From positions 248,001-312,000 of the forward strand of contig NZ_JADDUE010000009.1 of NCBI RefSeq assembly GCF_016526145.1: DNA of 64,000 nucleotides, in the 5' to 3' direction. The position numbers were made by a program, and so were the translations under genes. The notes below the pieces were generated by a model. It did no database searches, was not told the DNA's origin, and was given only the letters and a program-made list of their open reading frames with translations. This document shows positions 9,416-17,794 of this stretch, one piece after another. The stretch comes from Saccharopolyspora galaxeae. Its GTDB lineage: Bacteria; Actinomycetota; Actinomycetes; Mycobacteriales; Pseudonocardiaceae. Each line of letters starts with the position of its first letter. Position 1 is the first letter of the stretch.

Positions 9416-11704
9416 GTGGTCGATCGGGTGCGCAGGCGGGTCCGGGTGGCGGGTGTCGTGCAGGGCGTCGGTTTCCGGCCGTTCACCCACGCGTTGGCTT
9501 CCCGCCTCGGTTTGGGCGGGCACGTCGGCAACGACGGCCACGGAGTGTTCATCGACGTGGAAGGTCCCGCCGCGAAGATCGAGGTGTTCCTCGGCGATCT
9601 GCGCGACCAGGCGCCGCCCATGGCGGTGGTGGACGGCATCGACGTCGTTGCGCTGCCCCCGCTCGGTGTGCGCGGGTTCCGGATCGTGCTGAGCCGCCGG
9701 GAGGATTCCCGCAGCACCTTCGTCCCGCCGGACAGCGCCACGTGCACGGAGTGCCTGCGCGAGCTGACCGACCGGGCGGATCGCCGCTTCGCCCACCCGT
9801 TCGCCAACTGCACGCATTGCGGCCCGCGCTTCACGATCGTCCGCGACATCCCGTATGACCGCCCTGCGACCACGATGTCCGATTTCGGGATGTGCCCGGC
9901 GTGCGCGGCCGAGTACGACGATCCGGTCGACCGCCGGTTCCACGCGCAGCCGGTGTGCTGCCCCGCTTGCGGTCCGGCTCTGAACCTGTCCGACGCCGCG
10001 GGAGCCCCCATCCCGGGCGACCCGATCGCAGCGGCCGCGCAAGCGTTGCGCCGCGGCGAGGTCCTGGCGGTGAAGGGCATCGGCGGCTTCCACTTGGCCG
10101 TCGATGCCCGAGCGGAGGCCGCGGTGGCCGAGCTGCGCGCCCGTAAGCACCGCTCGGAGAAGCCGTTCGCCGTCATGGTTCCGAGCGTGCGTGAAGCCAG
10201 GCGGCTGTGCTCGGTCGACGAGGCCGCGGAGCGCGTGTTGAGCTCGTGGCGAGCGCCGATCGTCCTGCTGGATCGCCTGGCGAGCACCGGCTTGGCCCCT
10301 TCGGTGGCGCCGGGCAATCGGCAGCTCGGCGTGCTCGTCGCCTACACCCCGATGCACCACTTGCTGCTCCGCGAGTTCGCCGGACCGATCGTCTTGACCA
10401 GCGGAAACGTGGCGGAGGAGCCGATCTGCCACGAGGACGCCAAGGTGCTCGGCGCCCTCTCCGGCATCGCCGACGAGTTCCTCGGCCACGACCGCGAGAT
10501 CCACATCCGCGCCGACGATTCCGTCGTGCGGATGTTCCGCGGCCGACCGATGCCGTTGCGCCGTTCCCGCGGCTACGTTCCGGAGCCGGTGCGGGTGCCG
10601 TGGGAGTTCCCGCGTGCGGTGCTGGCCTGCGGTGCTGAGCTGAAGAGCACTTTCGCGCTCGCCCGCGGCAGGGAGGTGTTCGTCTCGCAGCACATCGGCG
10701 ACTTGGAGAACTTCCAGACGTTGCGTTCCTTCCGGGCGGGCGTCGAGCACTTCCGCAAGCTGTTCGGCATCGACCCGCAGGTGGTGGCGCACGACCTGCA
10801 TCCCGAGTATCTCTCGACCAAGCACGCCCAGCACCTCATGGAGACCGAGTTGGTCCCGGACATCGAGTTGATCGGGGTGCAACACCACCATGCGCACATC
10901 GCCGCGTGTCTCGCGGACAACGAGGAGGCGGGGCCGGTGCTCGGCGTGGCGTTCGACGGCTTGGGCTTCGGCACCGACGGGACGATGTGGGGCGGTGAGT
11001 TCCTGATCGCGGACTTGGCCGGTTTCCAGCGCGCCGCGCACCTGGAGCCGGTGGCGATGCCGGGTGGCCGGGCCGCGATCCTGCAACCATGGCGGATGGC
11101 CGCGGCTTTCTTGCGCGCTTGCCCGGACTTGGACGGTCCCGAGCCGGAACTGGCGCAGCGCCAGCAGAATTGGCGCGCGGTCACCGAACTCGCAGGCCAC
11201 CCCGAGCTGTGTCCGCGAACCTCGAGCGCGGGAAGGTTGTTCGACGCCGTCGCGGCCCTGCTCGGGGTGCGCGATCAGGTCGGCTACGAAGGCCAAGCCG
11301 CGATCGAGCTCGAACAGCTCGCCGACCCTGGCGAAACCGGCGAACTCGGCGAACCTCCCGGGTCCGTTGTGGACGGTGGGAAGCTCGTGCTGCGCAGCAC
11401 CGATCTGGTGCGTTCGGTGGTCACCGAACTGCGGGCGGGAATCCCTGCACCGTCCGTGGCGGCCCGCTTCCACAACTCGGTCGCCCGTCTGATCGCAGAA
11501 ACCTGCTTGCTGCTGCGGGAATCCACCGGCTTGTCGTCGGTGGCGCTGTCCGGCGGGGTTTTCCAGAACGCTCTGCTTTTGAACCGCGCGGTCACCGAGT
11601 TGGAGCACAACGGGTTCCGAGTTCTGGTGCACTCACGGGTACCTGCCAATGACGGCGGCATCAGCCTGGGGCAGGCCGTCGTTGCCGGAGCCCGGATCAG
11701 CTGA
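9416..11704 (+). CDS. hypF: Carbamoyltransferase HypF
   Basis: 762 residues. Domains in order: acylphosphatase-like (GVVQGVGFRPF, residues 13-23); two zinc fingers (Cys110/113/132/135 and Cys160/163/182/185); YrdC-like carbamoyl-adenylate domain (about 200-380); Kae1-like domain with the metal motif VQHHHAH. HypF uses carbamoyl phosphate and ATP to carbamoylate the C-terminal Cys of HypE, the first step to the cyanide ligands of the NiFe site. It lies on the opposite strand to all other hyp genes and converges on hypB with an 8-bp overlap of the two coding ends. It must therefore have its own promoter, in the 138-bp divergent space shared with the acyltransferase gene. Confidence 0.96.
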   Translation: MVDRVRRRVRVAGVVQGVGFRPFTHALASRLGLGGHVGNDGHGVFIDVEGPAAKIEVFLGDLRDQAPPMAVVDGIDVVALPPLGVRGFRIVLSRREDSRSTFVPPDSATCTECLRELTDRADRRFAHPFANCTHCGPRFTIVRDIPYDRPATTMSDFGMCPACAAEYDDPVDRRFHAQPVCCPACGPALNLSDAAGAPIPGDPIAAAAQALRRGEVLAVKGIGGFHLAVDARAEAAVAELRARKHRSEKPFAVMVPSVREARRLCSVDEAAERVLSSWRAPIVLLDRLASTGLAPSVAPGNRQLGVLVAYTPMHHLLLREFAGPIVLTSGNVAEEPICHEDAKVLGALSGIADEFLGHDREIHIRADDSVVRMFRGRPMPLRRSRGYVPEPVRVPWEFPRAVLACGAELKSTFALARGREVFVSQHIGDLENFQTLRSFRAGVEHFRKLFGIDPQVVAHDLHPEYLSTKHAQHLMETELVPDIELIGVQHHHAHIAACLADNEEAGPVLGVAFDGLGFGTDGTMWGGEFLIADLAGFQRAAHLEPVAMPGGRAAILQPWRMAAAFLRACPDLDGPEPELAQRQQNWRAVTELAGHPELCPRTSSAGRLFDAVAALLGVRDQVGYEGQAAIELEQLADPGETGELGEPPGSVVDGGKLVLRSTDLVRSVVTELRAGIPAPSVAARFHNSVARLIAETCLLLRESTGLSSVALSGGVFQNALLLNRAVTELEHNGFRVLVHSRVPANDGGISLGQAVVAGARIS

Positions 11705-12533
11705 GGGTGTTCGCGGCCAGTTCGTCCACCCGCTCGCTGAGCCAGTCGTACCAGGCACGCATCCCCTGACCGGTATCCGCTGAAACACGCAGCATTCGCA
11801 CGGCGGGGTTGGCCAGCTGCGCATTGCGCACGAACCTGTCCACATCGAACCGTAGGTGCGGCAACAGGTCGATCTTGTTGAGCAGCACCATGTTCGCCGC
11901 GCGGAACATGTGCGGGTATTTCAGCGGCTTGTCCTCGCCTTCGGTGGTTGAGGCCACCACGATCCGGTGCTGCTCGCCGAGCTCGAACAACGCCGGGCAC
12001 ACCAGATTCCCGACGTTCTCCACGAAAATCACCGACCGCGGTTCGGGACGCAGGGTGCGGATGCCATCGGCGACCATCTCGGCGTCCAGGTGGCATCCCG
12101 CACCGGTGTTGATCTGCACGACGTCGCGGCCGGTGGCGCGCAGTCGGTCGGCGTCGAAGTCGGTTTCCTGGTCTCCCTCCACCACTGAGACCGCGATCTT
12201 CGGTCCGAGTTCGGTGAGGGTGCGCGCGAGCAGTGTCGTCTTCCCGGAACCGGGCGAACTCATCACGTTGAGCACCAGAAGACCCGCGTCGTCGAACCAC
12301 GCCGCGTTGCGGCGCGCGAGGCCGTCGTTCTTGGCCAGCACCCGCTGCTCCAGCAGCAAGGTAGCGGAGTCCGATGTGGACCGTTCGTGCCCGTGCCCGT
12401 GGCCATGGTCTACGCCGTTCTCATGCTCGATTTCGAGGCCTTGCCGGTGTTCCGGGACGATCCCATCAGCGGCACCGACTGCCCGGCCGTCCACCCGCGC
12501 CGACCCGTCCGAGCACCCGCATGTCGCGCACAT
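11697..12533 (-). CDS. hypB: Hydrogenase nickel-insertion GTPase HypB
   Basis: 278 residues. It starts with the high-affinity metal motif CxxCxC (Cys2, Cys5, Cys7), then a short histidine run (His43, 45, 47, 49) that can store Ni or Zn. The P-loop SSPGSGKTT is at 92-100, and Cys147-His148 forms the G-domain metal site. HypB with HypA delivers nickel to the large subunit in a GTP-dependent step. The start codon follows directly on the hypA stop with no spacer. It is the last gene of the long hydrogenase operon; its end overlaps the convergent hypF by 8 bp. Confidence 0.96.
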   Translation of the reverse strand: MCATCGCSDGSARVDGRAVGAADGIVPEHRQGLEIEHENGVDHGHGHGHERSTSDSATLLLEQRVLAKNDGLARRNAAWFDDAGLLVLNVMSSPGSGKTTLLARTLTELGPKIAVSVVEGDQETDFDADRLRATGRDVVQINTGAGCHLDAEMVADGIRTLRPEPRSVIFVENVGNLVCPALFELGEQHRIVVASTTEGEDKPLKYPHMFRAANMVLLNKIDLLPHLRFDVDRFVRNAQLANPAVRMLRVSADTGQGMRAWYDWLSERVDELAANTLS

Positions 12534-12863
12534 TCACGCCACCTCGACTTCCTTGATCCGAAGTTCCTGTCCGGCGATCAGCGCGACGTTCGCACTGCCG
12601 CAGGAACACAGCGCGAGCACCGAGTCCACTTCGAACTCGCGCCCGCAGGCCCGGCATTCCGCCCGCCCGCCCGGTTCCGTGATCTCCAACCGCGCCCCGG
12701 CCAGCGAAGTGCCCTCCGCGGCCAGCTCGAAGCAGAACCGCACCGAGTCCGTCACCACCCCGGACAACCGGCCGATCTCCAACCGCAGCCGGATGATCCG
12801 GGCATCACCGGCCGCATCGAGCACGGCTTCGACGACACCTCGGGTGATGCCGAGTTCGTGCAC
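12534..12863 (-). CDS. hypA: Hydrogenase nickel metallochaperone HypA
   Basis: 109 residues starting MHELGIT; the N-terminal Met-His-Glu is the nickel site of the family. The zinc site has Cys70 and Cys73, then a compact second half CSCGS (Cys86, Cys88) where many homologues have CxxC. The gene is 24 bp behind hypE and directly abuts hypB. It hands nickel to HypB and the large-subunit precursor. Confidence 0.95.
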   Translation of the reverse strand: MHELGITRGVVEAVLDAAGDARIIRLRLEIGRLSGVVTDSVRFCFELAAEGTSLAGARLEITEPGGRAECRACGREFEVDSVLALCSCGSANVALIAGQELRIKEVEVA

Positions 12864-12887
12864 AGCGTCTCCGATCGCAGTGCGAGC

Positions 12888-13976
12888 TCAGCAGATCCGC
12901 GGCAGCGGATCGCCGACGAGCAGGTCCACCACCCGCGTACCGCCGAACGCGGTGTTGGCCAGCACCATCCCCGGCGGGTCGGCGCCGATCCGGCCGATCA
13001 CCGCCGATTCCGCCCCCAGCGGGTGTTTCCGCATCGACGCCAGTGCCGCTTCGGATTCCGAGCCGTCGACGACGACAACGGCGCGCCCTTCGCAGGCGAC
13101 GTAGAGCGGATCGATGCCGAGCAGTTCCGCGGCTCCGCGTACCTGCCCGCCGACCGGGACCGAACCTTCGTCGAGGACGACGGCCACTTCCGAGGCTCGC
13201 GCGATCTCGTTGAGCACGGTGGCGACTCCACCGCGGGTGGCGTCCCGCAGCGCGCGCACCCCGGGGACGTCGTCCAACAGGCTCGCGACGAGCCCGTGCA
13301 GCGCGGCGGTGTCCGAAACGATGTCGGCTTCGATGTCGAGTTCTCCCCGGGCGAGCATGATCGTCGCTCCGTGCGCGCCGATCGGCCCGGTCACCAGCAC
13401 TGCATCGCCCGGCTGTGCCTGCGAAATCCCGAGCCTGTGGGAACCGGACAGGACGCCGACCCCGGTCGTGTTGATGTAGCAGCCGTCCGCTTTGCCCTTG
13501 TCCACGACCTTCGTGTCCCCGGTGACGATGCGGACCCCGGCGGCGGTCGCGGCTGCGGACATCGCGCGCACCACGCGCTTCAGGTCGGCCACCGGAAATC
13601 CTTCCTCGAGCACGAAGCCGGCCGACAGGTAGAGCGGATCCGCGCCGGAGACGGCGAGGTCGTTGACCGTTCCGTTGACCGCGAGATCACCGATGTTCCC
13701 GCCGGGGAAGAACAGCGGGGACACCACGAACGAATCCGTGGTGAGCGCGATCCTGTTGTGCGGCAACGAGATTTCGGCACCGTCCCCGAGCGGTTCGAGC
13801 AACTCGTTGCGGAACTCGGCCAGGAACAGCGCCTCGACCAAGGTCTGGGTGGCTTTGCCGCCCGCGCCGTGCGCGAGGGTGATCCGCTCTTCCTTGATCC
13901 GCGGCCGGGCCCCGCGGGCGCGCTCGATCCGGTGCAGCACGAGTGCTTCCGCATCGCGGGTCGGGTTCTCGGTCAT
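12888..13976 (-). CDS. hypE: Carbamoyl-dehydratase HypE
   Basis: 362 residues from the ATG at 13976, which overlaps the hypD stop as ATGA; the frame is open further upstream but that part only mirrors hypD. The protein ends in PRIC, with the terminal cysteine (Cys362) that is carbamoylated by HypF and dehydrated to a thiocyanate with ATP. The AIRS-type nucleotide motifs are present, such as LTTDSFVVSPLFFPGG and GDTKVVDKG. It passes cyanide to the HypC-HypD iron complex. Confidence 0.96.
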   Translation of the reverse strand: MTENPTRDAEALVLHRIERARGARPRIKEERITLAHGAGGKATQTLVEALFLAEFRNELLEPLGDGAEISLPHNRIALTTDSFVVSPLFFPGGNIGDLAVNGTVNDLAVSGADPLYLSAGFVLEEGFPVADLKRVVRAMSAAATAAGVRIVTGDTKVVDKGKADGCYINTTGVGVLSGSHRLGISQAQPGDAVLVTGPIGAHGATIMLARGELDIEADIVSDTAALHGLVASLLDDVPGVRALRDATRGGVATVLNEIARASEVAVVLDEGSVPVGGQVRGAAELLGIDPLYVACEGRAVVVVDGSESEAALASMRKHPLGAESAVIGRIGADPPGMVLANTAFGGTRVVDLLVGDPLPRIC

Positions 13977-15100
13977 GCTTTGCTCGCTTCCCGGACGCGT
14001 TCCCGGCTGAACCGGCCGAAGTTGTAGTAGGCCGCGCAAGCGCCCTCGGGGGAGACCATGCAGGTCCCGATCGGTGTCTCCGGCGTGCAGGCGGTGCCGA
14101 ACACCTTGCACTCCCACGGTTTCAGCACTCCCTTGAGGACTTCACCGCATTGGCAGGACTTCGGGTCCGCCACTCGCACTCCGGGCAGCTCGAAGCGCTC
14201 TTCCGCGTCGAACCGCGAGTACTCCTCGCGCAGCCGCAGCGCGGAGTGCGAGATGAAGCCGAGACCGCGCCACTCGAAGTACGGCCGCGGCCGCATCGTG
14301 CGGGAAATGGCTTCCAGCGCGGCCCGGTTTCCCTGCCACGGCACGACCCTGCGGTACTGGTTCTCGACCTCGCTGCGGCCCTCGGCGAGTTGCACCAGCA
14401 GCAGGTGGATCGACTGCAGCACGTCGAGCGGCTCGAAGCCGGCCACCACCAGTGGTTTCCCGTACTCCTCGGCGATGAACCGGTACGGTGCGCAACCGAT
14501 CACGGTGGACACGTGACCGGGCCCGAGGAATCCGTCCAGCCGCAGGTCCGGTGAGTCCAGGATCGCCTTGATCGCCGGGATGATCGTCACGTGGTTGCAG
14601 AAGACCGAGAAGTTCTTCAGCCCTTCCTGCTGCGCGCGCAGCAGCGTCATCGCGGTCGACGGGGCGGTGGTCTCGAACCCGATCGCCATGAACACGACGT
14701 GCTGGCCGGGGTTGTGCCGCGCGGCCTTCAGCGCGTCGAGCGGGGAGTACACCACGCGGATGTTGGTGCCTTCCGCGTTGGAATCGAAGAAGTTCCCGTC
14801 GCCACCGGGAACGCGCATCATGTCCCCGAACGAGGTCATCAAGACCTCGGGCTGCCGCGCGATGTGGATCGCGTCGTCGACACGTCCCATCGGGATCACG
14901 CACACCGGGCATCCCGGCCCGTGCACGAGCGTGATGTTCTCCGGCAGGTAGTCCTCGATGCCGTGCTTGTAGATCGCGTGCGTGTGCCCGCCGCAGACTT
15001 CCATGAACCGGTACTCCCGCGCCGGGTCCGCGAGCTTGGCGATCTCGGCAGCCAGTGCACGAGCTTTCGCGGCGTCCCGGTATTCGTCGACGAAACGCAT
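13973..15100 (-). CDS. hypD: Fe(CN)2CO assembly scaffold HypD
   Basis: 375 residues. The family motifs are all visible: MEVCGGHTH with the active Cys, GPGCPVC, GFETTAP, and a C-terminal cluster of cysteines (SCQCGEVLKG..WECKVFGTAC..GTCMVSPEGAC) that bind a 4Fe-4S cluster. HypD with HypC builds the iron centre that is later moved to the large subunit. The gene is 10 bp behind hypC and overlaps hypE by 4 bp. Confidence 0.97.
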   Translation of the reverse strand: MRFVDEYRDAAKARALAAEIAKLADPAREYRFMEVCGGHTHAIYKHGIEDYLPENITLVHGPGCPVCVIPMGRVDDAIHIARQPEVLMTSFGDMMRVPGGDGNFFDSNAEGTNIRVVYSPLDALKAARHNPGQHVVFMAIGFETTAPSTAMTLLRAQQEGLKNFSVFCNHVTIIPAIKAILDSPDLRLDGFLGPGHVSTVIGCAPYRFIAEEYGKPLVVAGFEPLDVLQSIHLLLVQLAEGRSEVENQYRRVVPWQGNRAALEAISRTMRPRPYFEWRGLGFISHSALRLREEYSRFDAEERFELPGVRVADPKSCQCGEVLKGVLKPWECKVFGTACTPETPIGTCMVSPEGACAAYYNFGRFSRERVREASKA

Positions 15101-15110
15101 CGACCCTCCT

Positions 15111-15383
15111 CTACTCGACGTCCGTGCCGCTCAGCGCGTCGAGCTCGTCGGCGTACGCCTGACCGACCGATTCGAGCAGTTCCAGCACGGCTTTCGCTTC
15201 TTGCTCGTCGATGGCCGACAGGGCGAATCCGACGTGGATCAGCACCCAGTCGCCGGGTCCGGGCGGCTGTTCGCTCAGCAGCCCGATGTTGATGACGCGG
15301 CGTACACCGCCGACGTCCACTGTGGCCAGATCGGAGCCGTCGCCGCGTACCTCGACGATCTCACCGGGAATCGCCAGGCACAT
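15111..15383 (-). CDS. hypC: Hydrogenase assembly chaperone HypC
   Basis: 90 residues from the ATG at 15383. It starts MCLAIPGEI; Cys2, exposed after Met removal, is the residue that binds the iron centre. The OB-fold body has VDVGGVRRVINIGLL and GDWVLIHVGFALS. The start codon shares one base with the stop of the upstream SIS-domain gene (TGATG), so translation is probably coupled. Nineteen further in-frame codons upstream lack family similarity and were excluded. Confidence 0.95.
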   Translation of the reverse strand: MCLAIPGEIVEVRGDGSDLATVDVGGVRRVINIGLLSEQPPGPGDWVLIHVGFALSAIDEQEAKAVLELLESVGQAYADELDALSGTDVE

Positions 15384-16075
15384 CAGCTTCTCCCCGCTAG
15401 CGTTCCGGGCTCGCCGAGCGCGAGCAGGGTCAGTTCCCACAGGGCGTGGTACAGCGTGGTCTGCGCCTCCTGGATGCGGTGCACCGAGGTGGACGGGATC
15501 ACGAAGAGGTGCTCGATGCTCGCGGATTCCGCCATTCGTCCGCCGTGGTCTCCGGCGATCCCCACGGTCAACATCCCCATCCGGGCAGCTGCCTCGAAAC
15601 CGTCGAGCAAGTTCGCGGAATTCCCGCTGGTGGACAATCCGATGGCGATGTCGCCCGCGCGCCCGAACGCTCCGATTTGGCGCGCGAACACCACGTCGAA
15701 GCCGACGTCGTTGGACAGCGCGGTCACCACGGCGATGTCGCTGGTGAGTCCGAACGCGGGAAGCGAGCGCCGGTCCGGGTCGGAGTGCAGGAACAGGCTC
15801 GCGAGGTCTTGCGCGTCGGTGGAGCTGCCGCCGTTGCCGAACGCCAGCAACCGGCCGCCACCGGCGAACCGCTCGGCCATCGCTTCGGCGCAGGCGAGGA
15901 TGCGAGCCCCGTCGCGGCGCAGGAATTCCGCCCGCAGCTCGGTGATCTCGCGTGCTTTCGACCTGGTCGATTCGCGCACTTCCACCAGCAGCGCGTCGAT
16001 GTCCGCGATGGTCGGCGACAGGAACGGATACAGCATTTCCGCCCCGGCGGGTGCGGATTGTTCCACAGTGGTCAC
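15383..16075 (-). CDS. SIS-domain (GmhA-like) hydrogenase-locus protein 1
   Basis: About 230 residues from the GTG at 16075, which shares one base with the preceding TAG stop. The SIS phosphosugar-binding fold is recognisable from the FGNGGSSTDAQ motif (the GmhA signature region) and GLSTSGNSANLLDGFEAA, with GIAGDHGG further on. GmhA-type enzymes isomerise sedoheptulose 7-phosphate, but here the gene lies between hydrogenase maturation genes and no heptose pathway is visible. The role in hydrogenase assembly is unknown. A second SIS protein lies two genes upstream. Confidence 0.75.
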   Translation of the reverse strand: MTTVEQSAPAGAEMLYPFLSPTIADIDALLVEVRESTRSKAREITELRAEFLRRDGARILACAEAMAERFAGGGRLLAFGNGGSSTDAQDLASLFLHSDPDRRSLPAFGLTSDIAVVTALSNDVGFDVVFARQIGAFGRAGDIAIGLSTSGNSANLLDGFEAAARMGMLTVGIAGDHGGRMAESASIEHLFVIPSTSVHRIQEAQTTLYHALWELTLLALGEPGTLAGRS

Positions 16076-16296
16076 TACTCCTTCAGGACTGCGATGGCCT
16101 CGCCGGCGTGCGCGAGCACCGTGTCGCCCTCGCGGGCGTTCACCAGGCCGACGCTGATCTCTTCGCGGCCGTTCGTGGTCGACACGATGGCCAACCCGGA
16201 ACCGAGCAGCCGCTCCACGCGCACTGCAACGGCTTGGTCCGAACAAGTGACGCAGGACTCGGCGGACTCGCAGGAGTTGCCGAGATCGGCGCTCAT
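16075..16296 (-). CDS. Second HypC/HupF-like small chaperone
   Basis: 73 residues from the ATG at 16296. The body SDQAVAVRVERLLGSGLAIVST..REEISVGLVNAREGDTVLAHAGEAIAVL follows the HypC OB-fold pattern. The N-terminus differs: instead of starting Met-Cys it has MSADLGNSCESAESCVTC, placing three cysteines at positions 9, 15 and 18. It overlaps both flanking SIS genes (ATGA before, one base after), so the three are almost certainly made together. It may be a hydrogenase-specific chaperone alongside general HypC. Family assignment is by pattern, not by a database search. Confidence 0.65.
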   Translation of the reverse strand: MSADLGNSCESAESCVTCSDQAVAVRVERLLGSGLAIVSTTNGREEISVGLVNAREGDTVLAHAGEAIAVLKE

Positions 16297-16907
16297 GCGG
16301 CTTCCCAGACGCCGGGCTGCTCGAGGAAGACGTGCACGAGCTCCCACAGCACGTGGTAGATCGTCACGTGCACTTCCTTGACGACACGGGGATCGTCGGA
16401 GTGCGCGACCAGCACGTGATCCAGTCCGGTGGCCGCCATCGCACCGCCTTCGCCGCCCGCTAGCCCGATGCTCAGCAGTCCGCGCCGGTCGGCCTCGACG
16501 AGCCCGCGCAGCACGTTCTCGCAGTCGCCGTCGGCCGAGATCCCGAGGGCGATGTCATCGGGCTCGCCCAAGCACCGGACCTGATGCGCGAACACCTCGT
16601 CGATCCCGGCGCCGCGGGCGATCCCGGTGACGGTGGCGACGTCCGAAGTCAGCGACAACGCGGGCAGCGCGCGCTTGCCGACGATCACCGGGTGCACGAA
16701 TTCCACGGCGACGTGCTGCGCGTCCGTGCTCGGTCCCCCGTTTCCGGACACGATGAGCTTGCCGCCCGCATGAAATCGCCGTGCCATGTCGTGGCAGGCC
16801 CGCGCCACCGCTTCGGCGTCCCCGAGCAGGCGTTCGACCGGCTCGACGCGGCGGTCGAACAGGTCTTGCAGCGCCTGCCCGGCGCTGTCGGTGGATTGCC
16901 AGGACAT
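16293..16907 (-). CDS. SIS-domain (GmhA-like) hydrogenase-locus protein 2
   Basis: 204 residues, with ribosome binding site GAGGTGG before the ATG at 16907. SIS-fold motifs: VSGNGGPSTDAQHVAVEFVHP and IALGISADGDCENVLRGLVEA. In the second motif the usual STSG is replaced by SADG, and the first has GPST instead of GSST, so sugar-phosphate binding may be altered relative to its paralogue. The two SIS proteins share length, order of motifs and the C-terminal pattern IYHVLWELVHV / LYHALWELTLL, so they are duplicates. Function in the hydrogenase operon is unknown. Confidence 0.75.
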   Translation of the reverse strand: MSWQSTDSAGQALQDLFDRRVEPVERLLGDAEAVARACHDMARRFHAGGKLIVSGNGGPSTDAQHVAVEFVHPVIVGKRALPALSLTSDVATVTGIARGAGIDEVFAHQVRCLGEPDDIALGISADGDCENVLRGLVEADRRGLLSIGLAGGEGGAMAATGLDHVLVAHSDDPRVVKEVHVTIYHVLWELVHVFLEQPGVWEAA

Positions 16908-17020
16908 TCGTGCGCCACCTCGATTCCTGGGGGAGTCGCGCGGAAACGACCTTCAGCGTCGACCGCGGGTGAGCCGCGCACAATCCGAGTCCGATCGGGA
17001 CGCCTGAAAGAAGGACCGGA

Positions 17021-17152
17021 TCACATTCGTTCGATCCTGATGTAGCGCAGGATCTCGGGCAGCTGCATGGCGATGCCCGCGATGGCCACGACGGTCAGCG
17101 CGCCTGCGATCAGCAGCAGGTTCGGGTGCTTGATCTTTGTCCTGGTGTGCAA
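17021..17152 (-). CDS. 43-residue single-pass membrane peptide in hydrogenase operon
   Basis: Short ORF from a TTG start at 17152 with GAGAGG 9 bp upstream. The peptide has a basic N-terminus (MHTRTKIKHP), one hydrophobic helix of about 19 residues (LLLIAGALTVVAIAGIAMQ) and a C-terminal tail LPEILRYIRIERM. It lies 6 bp after the protease-like gene and 113 bp before the second SIS gene. It resembles the small proteins annotated as DUF6893 beside actinobacterial hydrogenases (from memory). A membrane anchor or assembly role is plausible because neither structural subunit has a membrane segment. Confidence 0.65.
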   Translation of the reverse strand: MHTRTKIKHPNLLLIAGALTVVAIAGIAMQLPEILRYIRIERM

Positions 17153-17158
17153 CGGGAT

Positions 17159-17794
17159 TCACCTCTCGCTTGGCGTGGCCGATTCGGCGAGTTCGGCCGT
17201 GAGTTCTTCGATGAGCCGCACCGCCTCGCCGATGGCGGTTTCGGGGACCGCACCGGTGCCGGGTTCGTACGCGACGACGTGGTGCACGTGCGGGAGTTCC
17301 TCGCAGTCGACCAGCCGCACCGTCGCGGGCTGGTGCCCGAGTCGCCGGGTACACGCTACGAGCGCCGCGTCGTATCCGCGTGCCGCGTGCACGAGGTCGC
17401 CGGTGCGGATGCCGAAGTCGTCGACGTCGACGCGACCGGGGAGCTCGGCGGTGCGCAGCCGCTGTACCACTGTGGACCCGAATACGTCGGCCGGATTGAA
17501 TCCGTCACCCAGCCCTGCGATGAGTGTTCGTGGGCCGGTGTCGCCGGGCTCGTCGAGCCGCTCGAGTTCTTCCGGTGTGAAGAAGAAGCGGTGTCCGATC
17601 TGGCTCATCGGCCCGAGGACGCGGGCGGGGTCGTCATCGAGTACGACCACGACGTGGATCCGTCCGTCGTTGCCGACCTCAATGCGATCCACCAGCGCGG
17701 TCCGGCCCGTCAGCGCCAGGTCGACGATGTCGGCCCGCTGGGATGGGCGCAGCCGAACGCGGGTTCCGGCGCGCCAAGCTCGATCGCGGTTCAT
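17159..17794 (-). CDS. Hydrogenase-maturation-protease-like protein with N-terminal extension
   Basis: 211 residues from the ATG at 17794 (ATGA overlap with the preceding gene). The first 95 residues form a separate domain with the segment VVLDDDPARVLGPMSQIGHRFFF. The C-terminal half follows the HyaD/HybD layout: GLGDGFNPADVFGSTVVQRL in place of GIGNxxxGDDGFG, then DDFGIRTGDLVHAARGYDAALVAC. The canonical metal-binding Asp-Asp pair is replaced and the later catalytic-region His is not in its usual context. A scaffold or regulator derived from the protease is therefore more likely than an active protease. A canonical protease is encoded upstream in the same operon. Confidence 0.6.
   Translation of the reverse strand: MNRDRAWRAGTRVRLRPSQRADIVDLALTGRTALVDRIEVGNDGRIHVVVVLDDDPARVLGPMSQIGHRFFFTPEELERLDEPGDTGPRTLIAGLGDGFNPADVFGSTVVQRLRTAELPGRVDVDDFGIRTGDLVHAARGYDAALVACTRRLGHQPATVRLVDCEELPHVHHVVAYEPGTGAVPETAIGEAVRLIEELTAELAESATPSER

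Noticed and set aside
8150-11632. 1160-codon minus-strand frame running through hypF
   Set aside because: Only the downstream part (8150-9277) reads as an acyltransferase; the rest is antisense to hypF.
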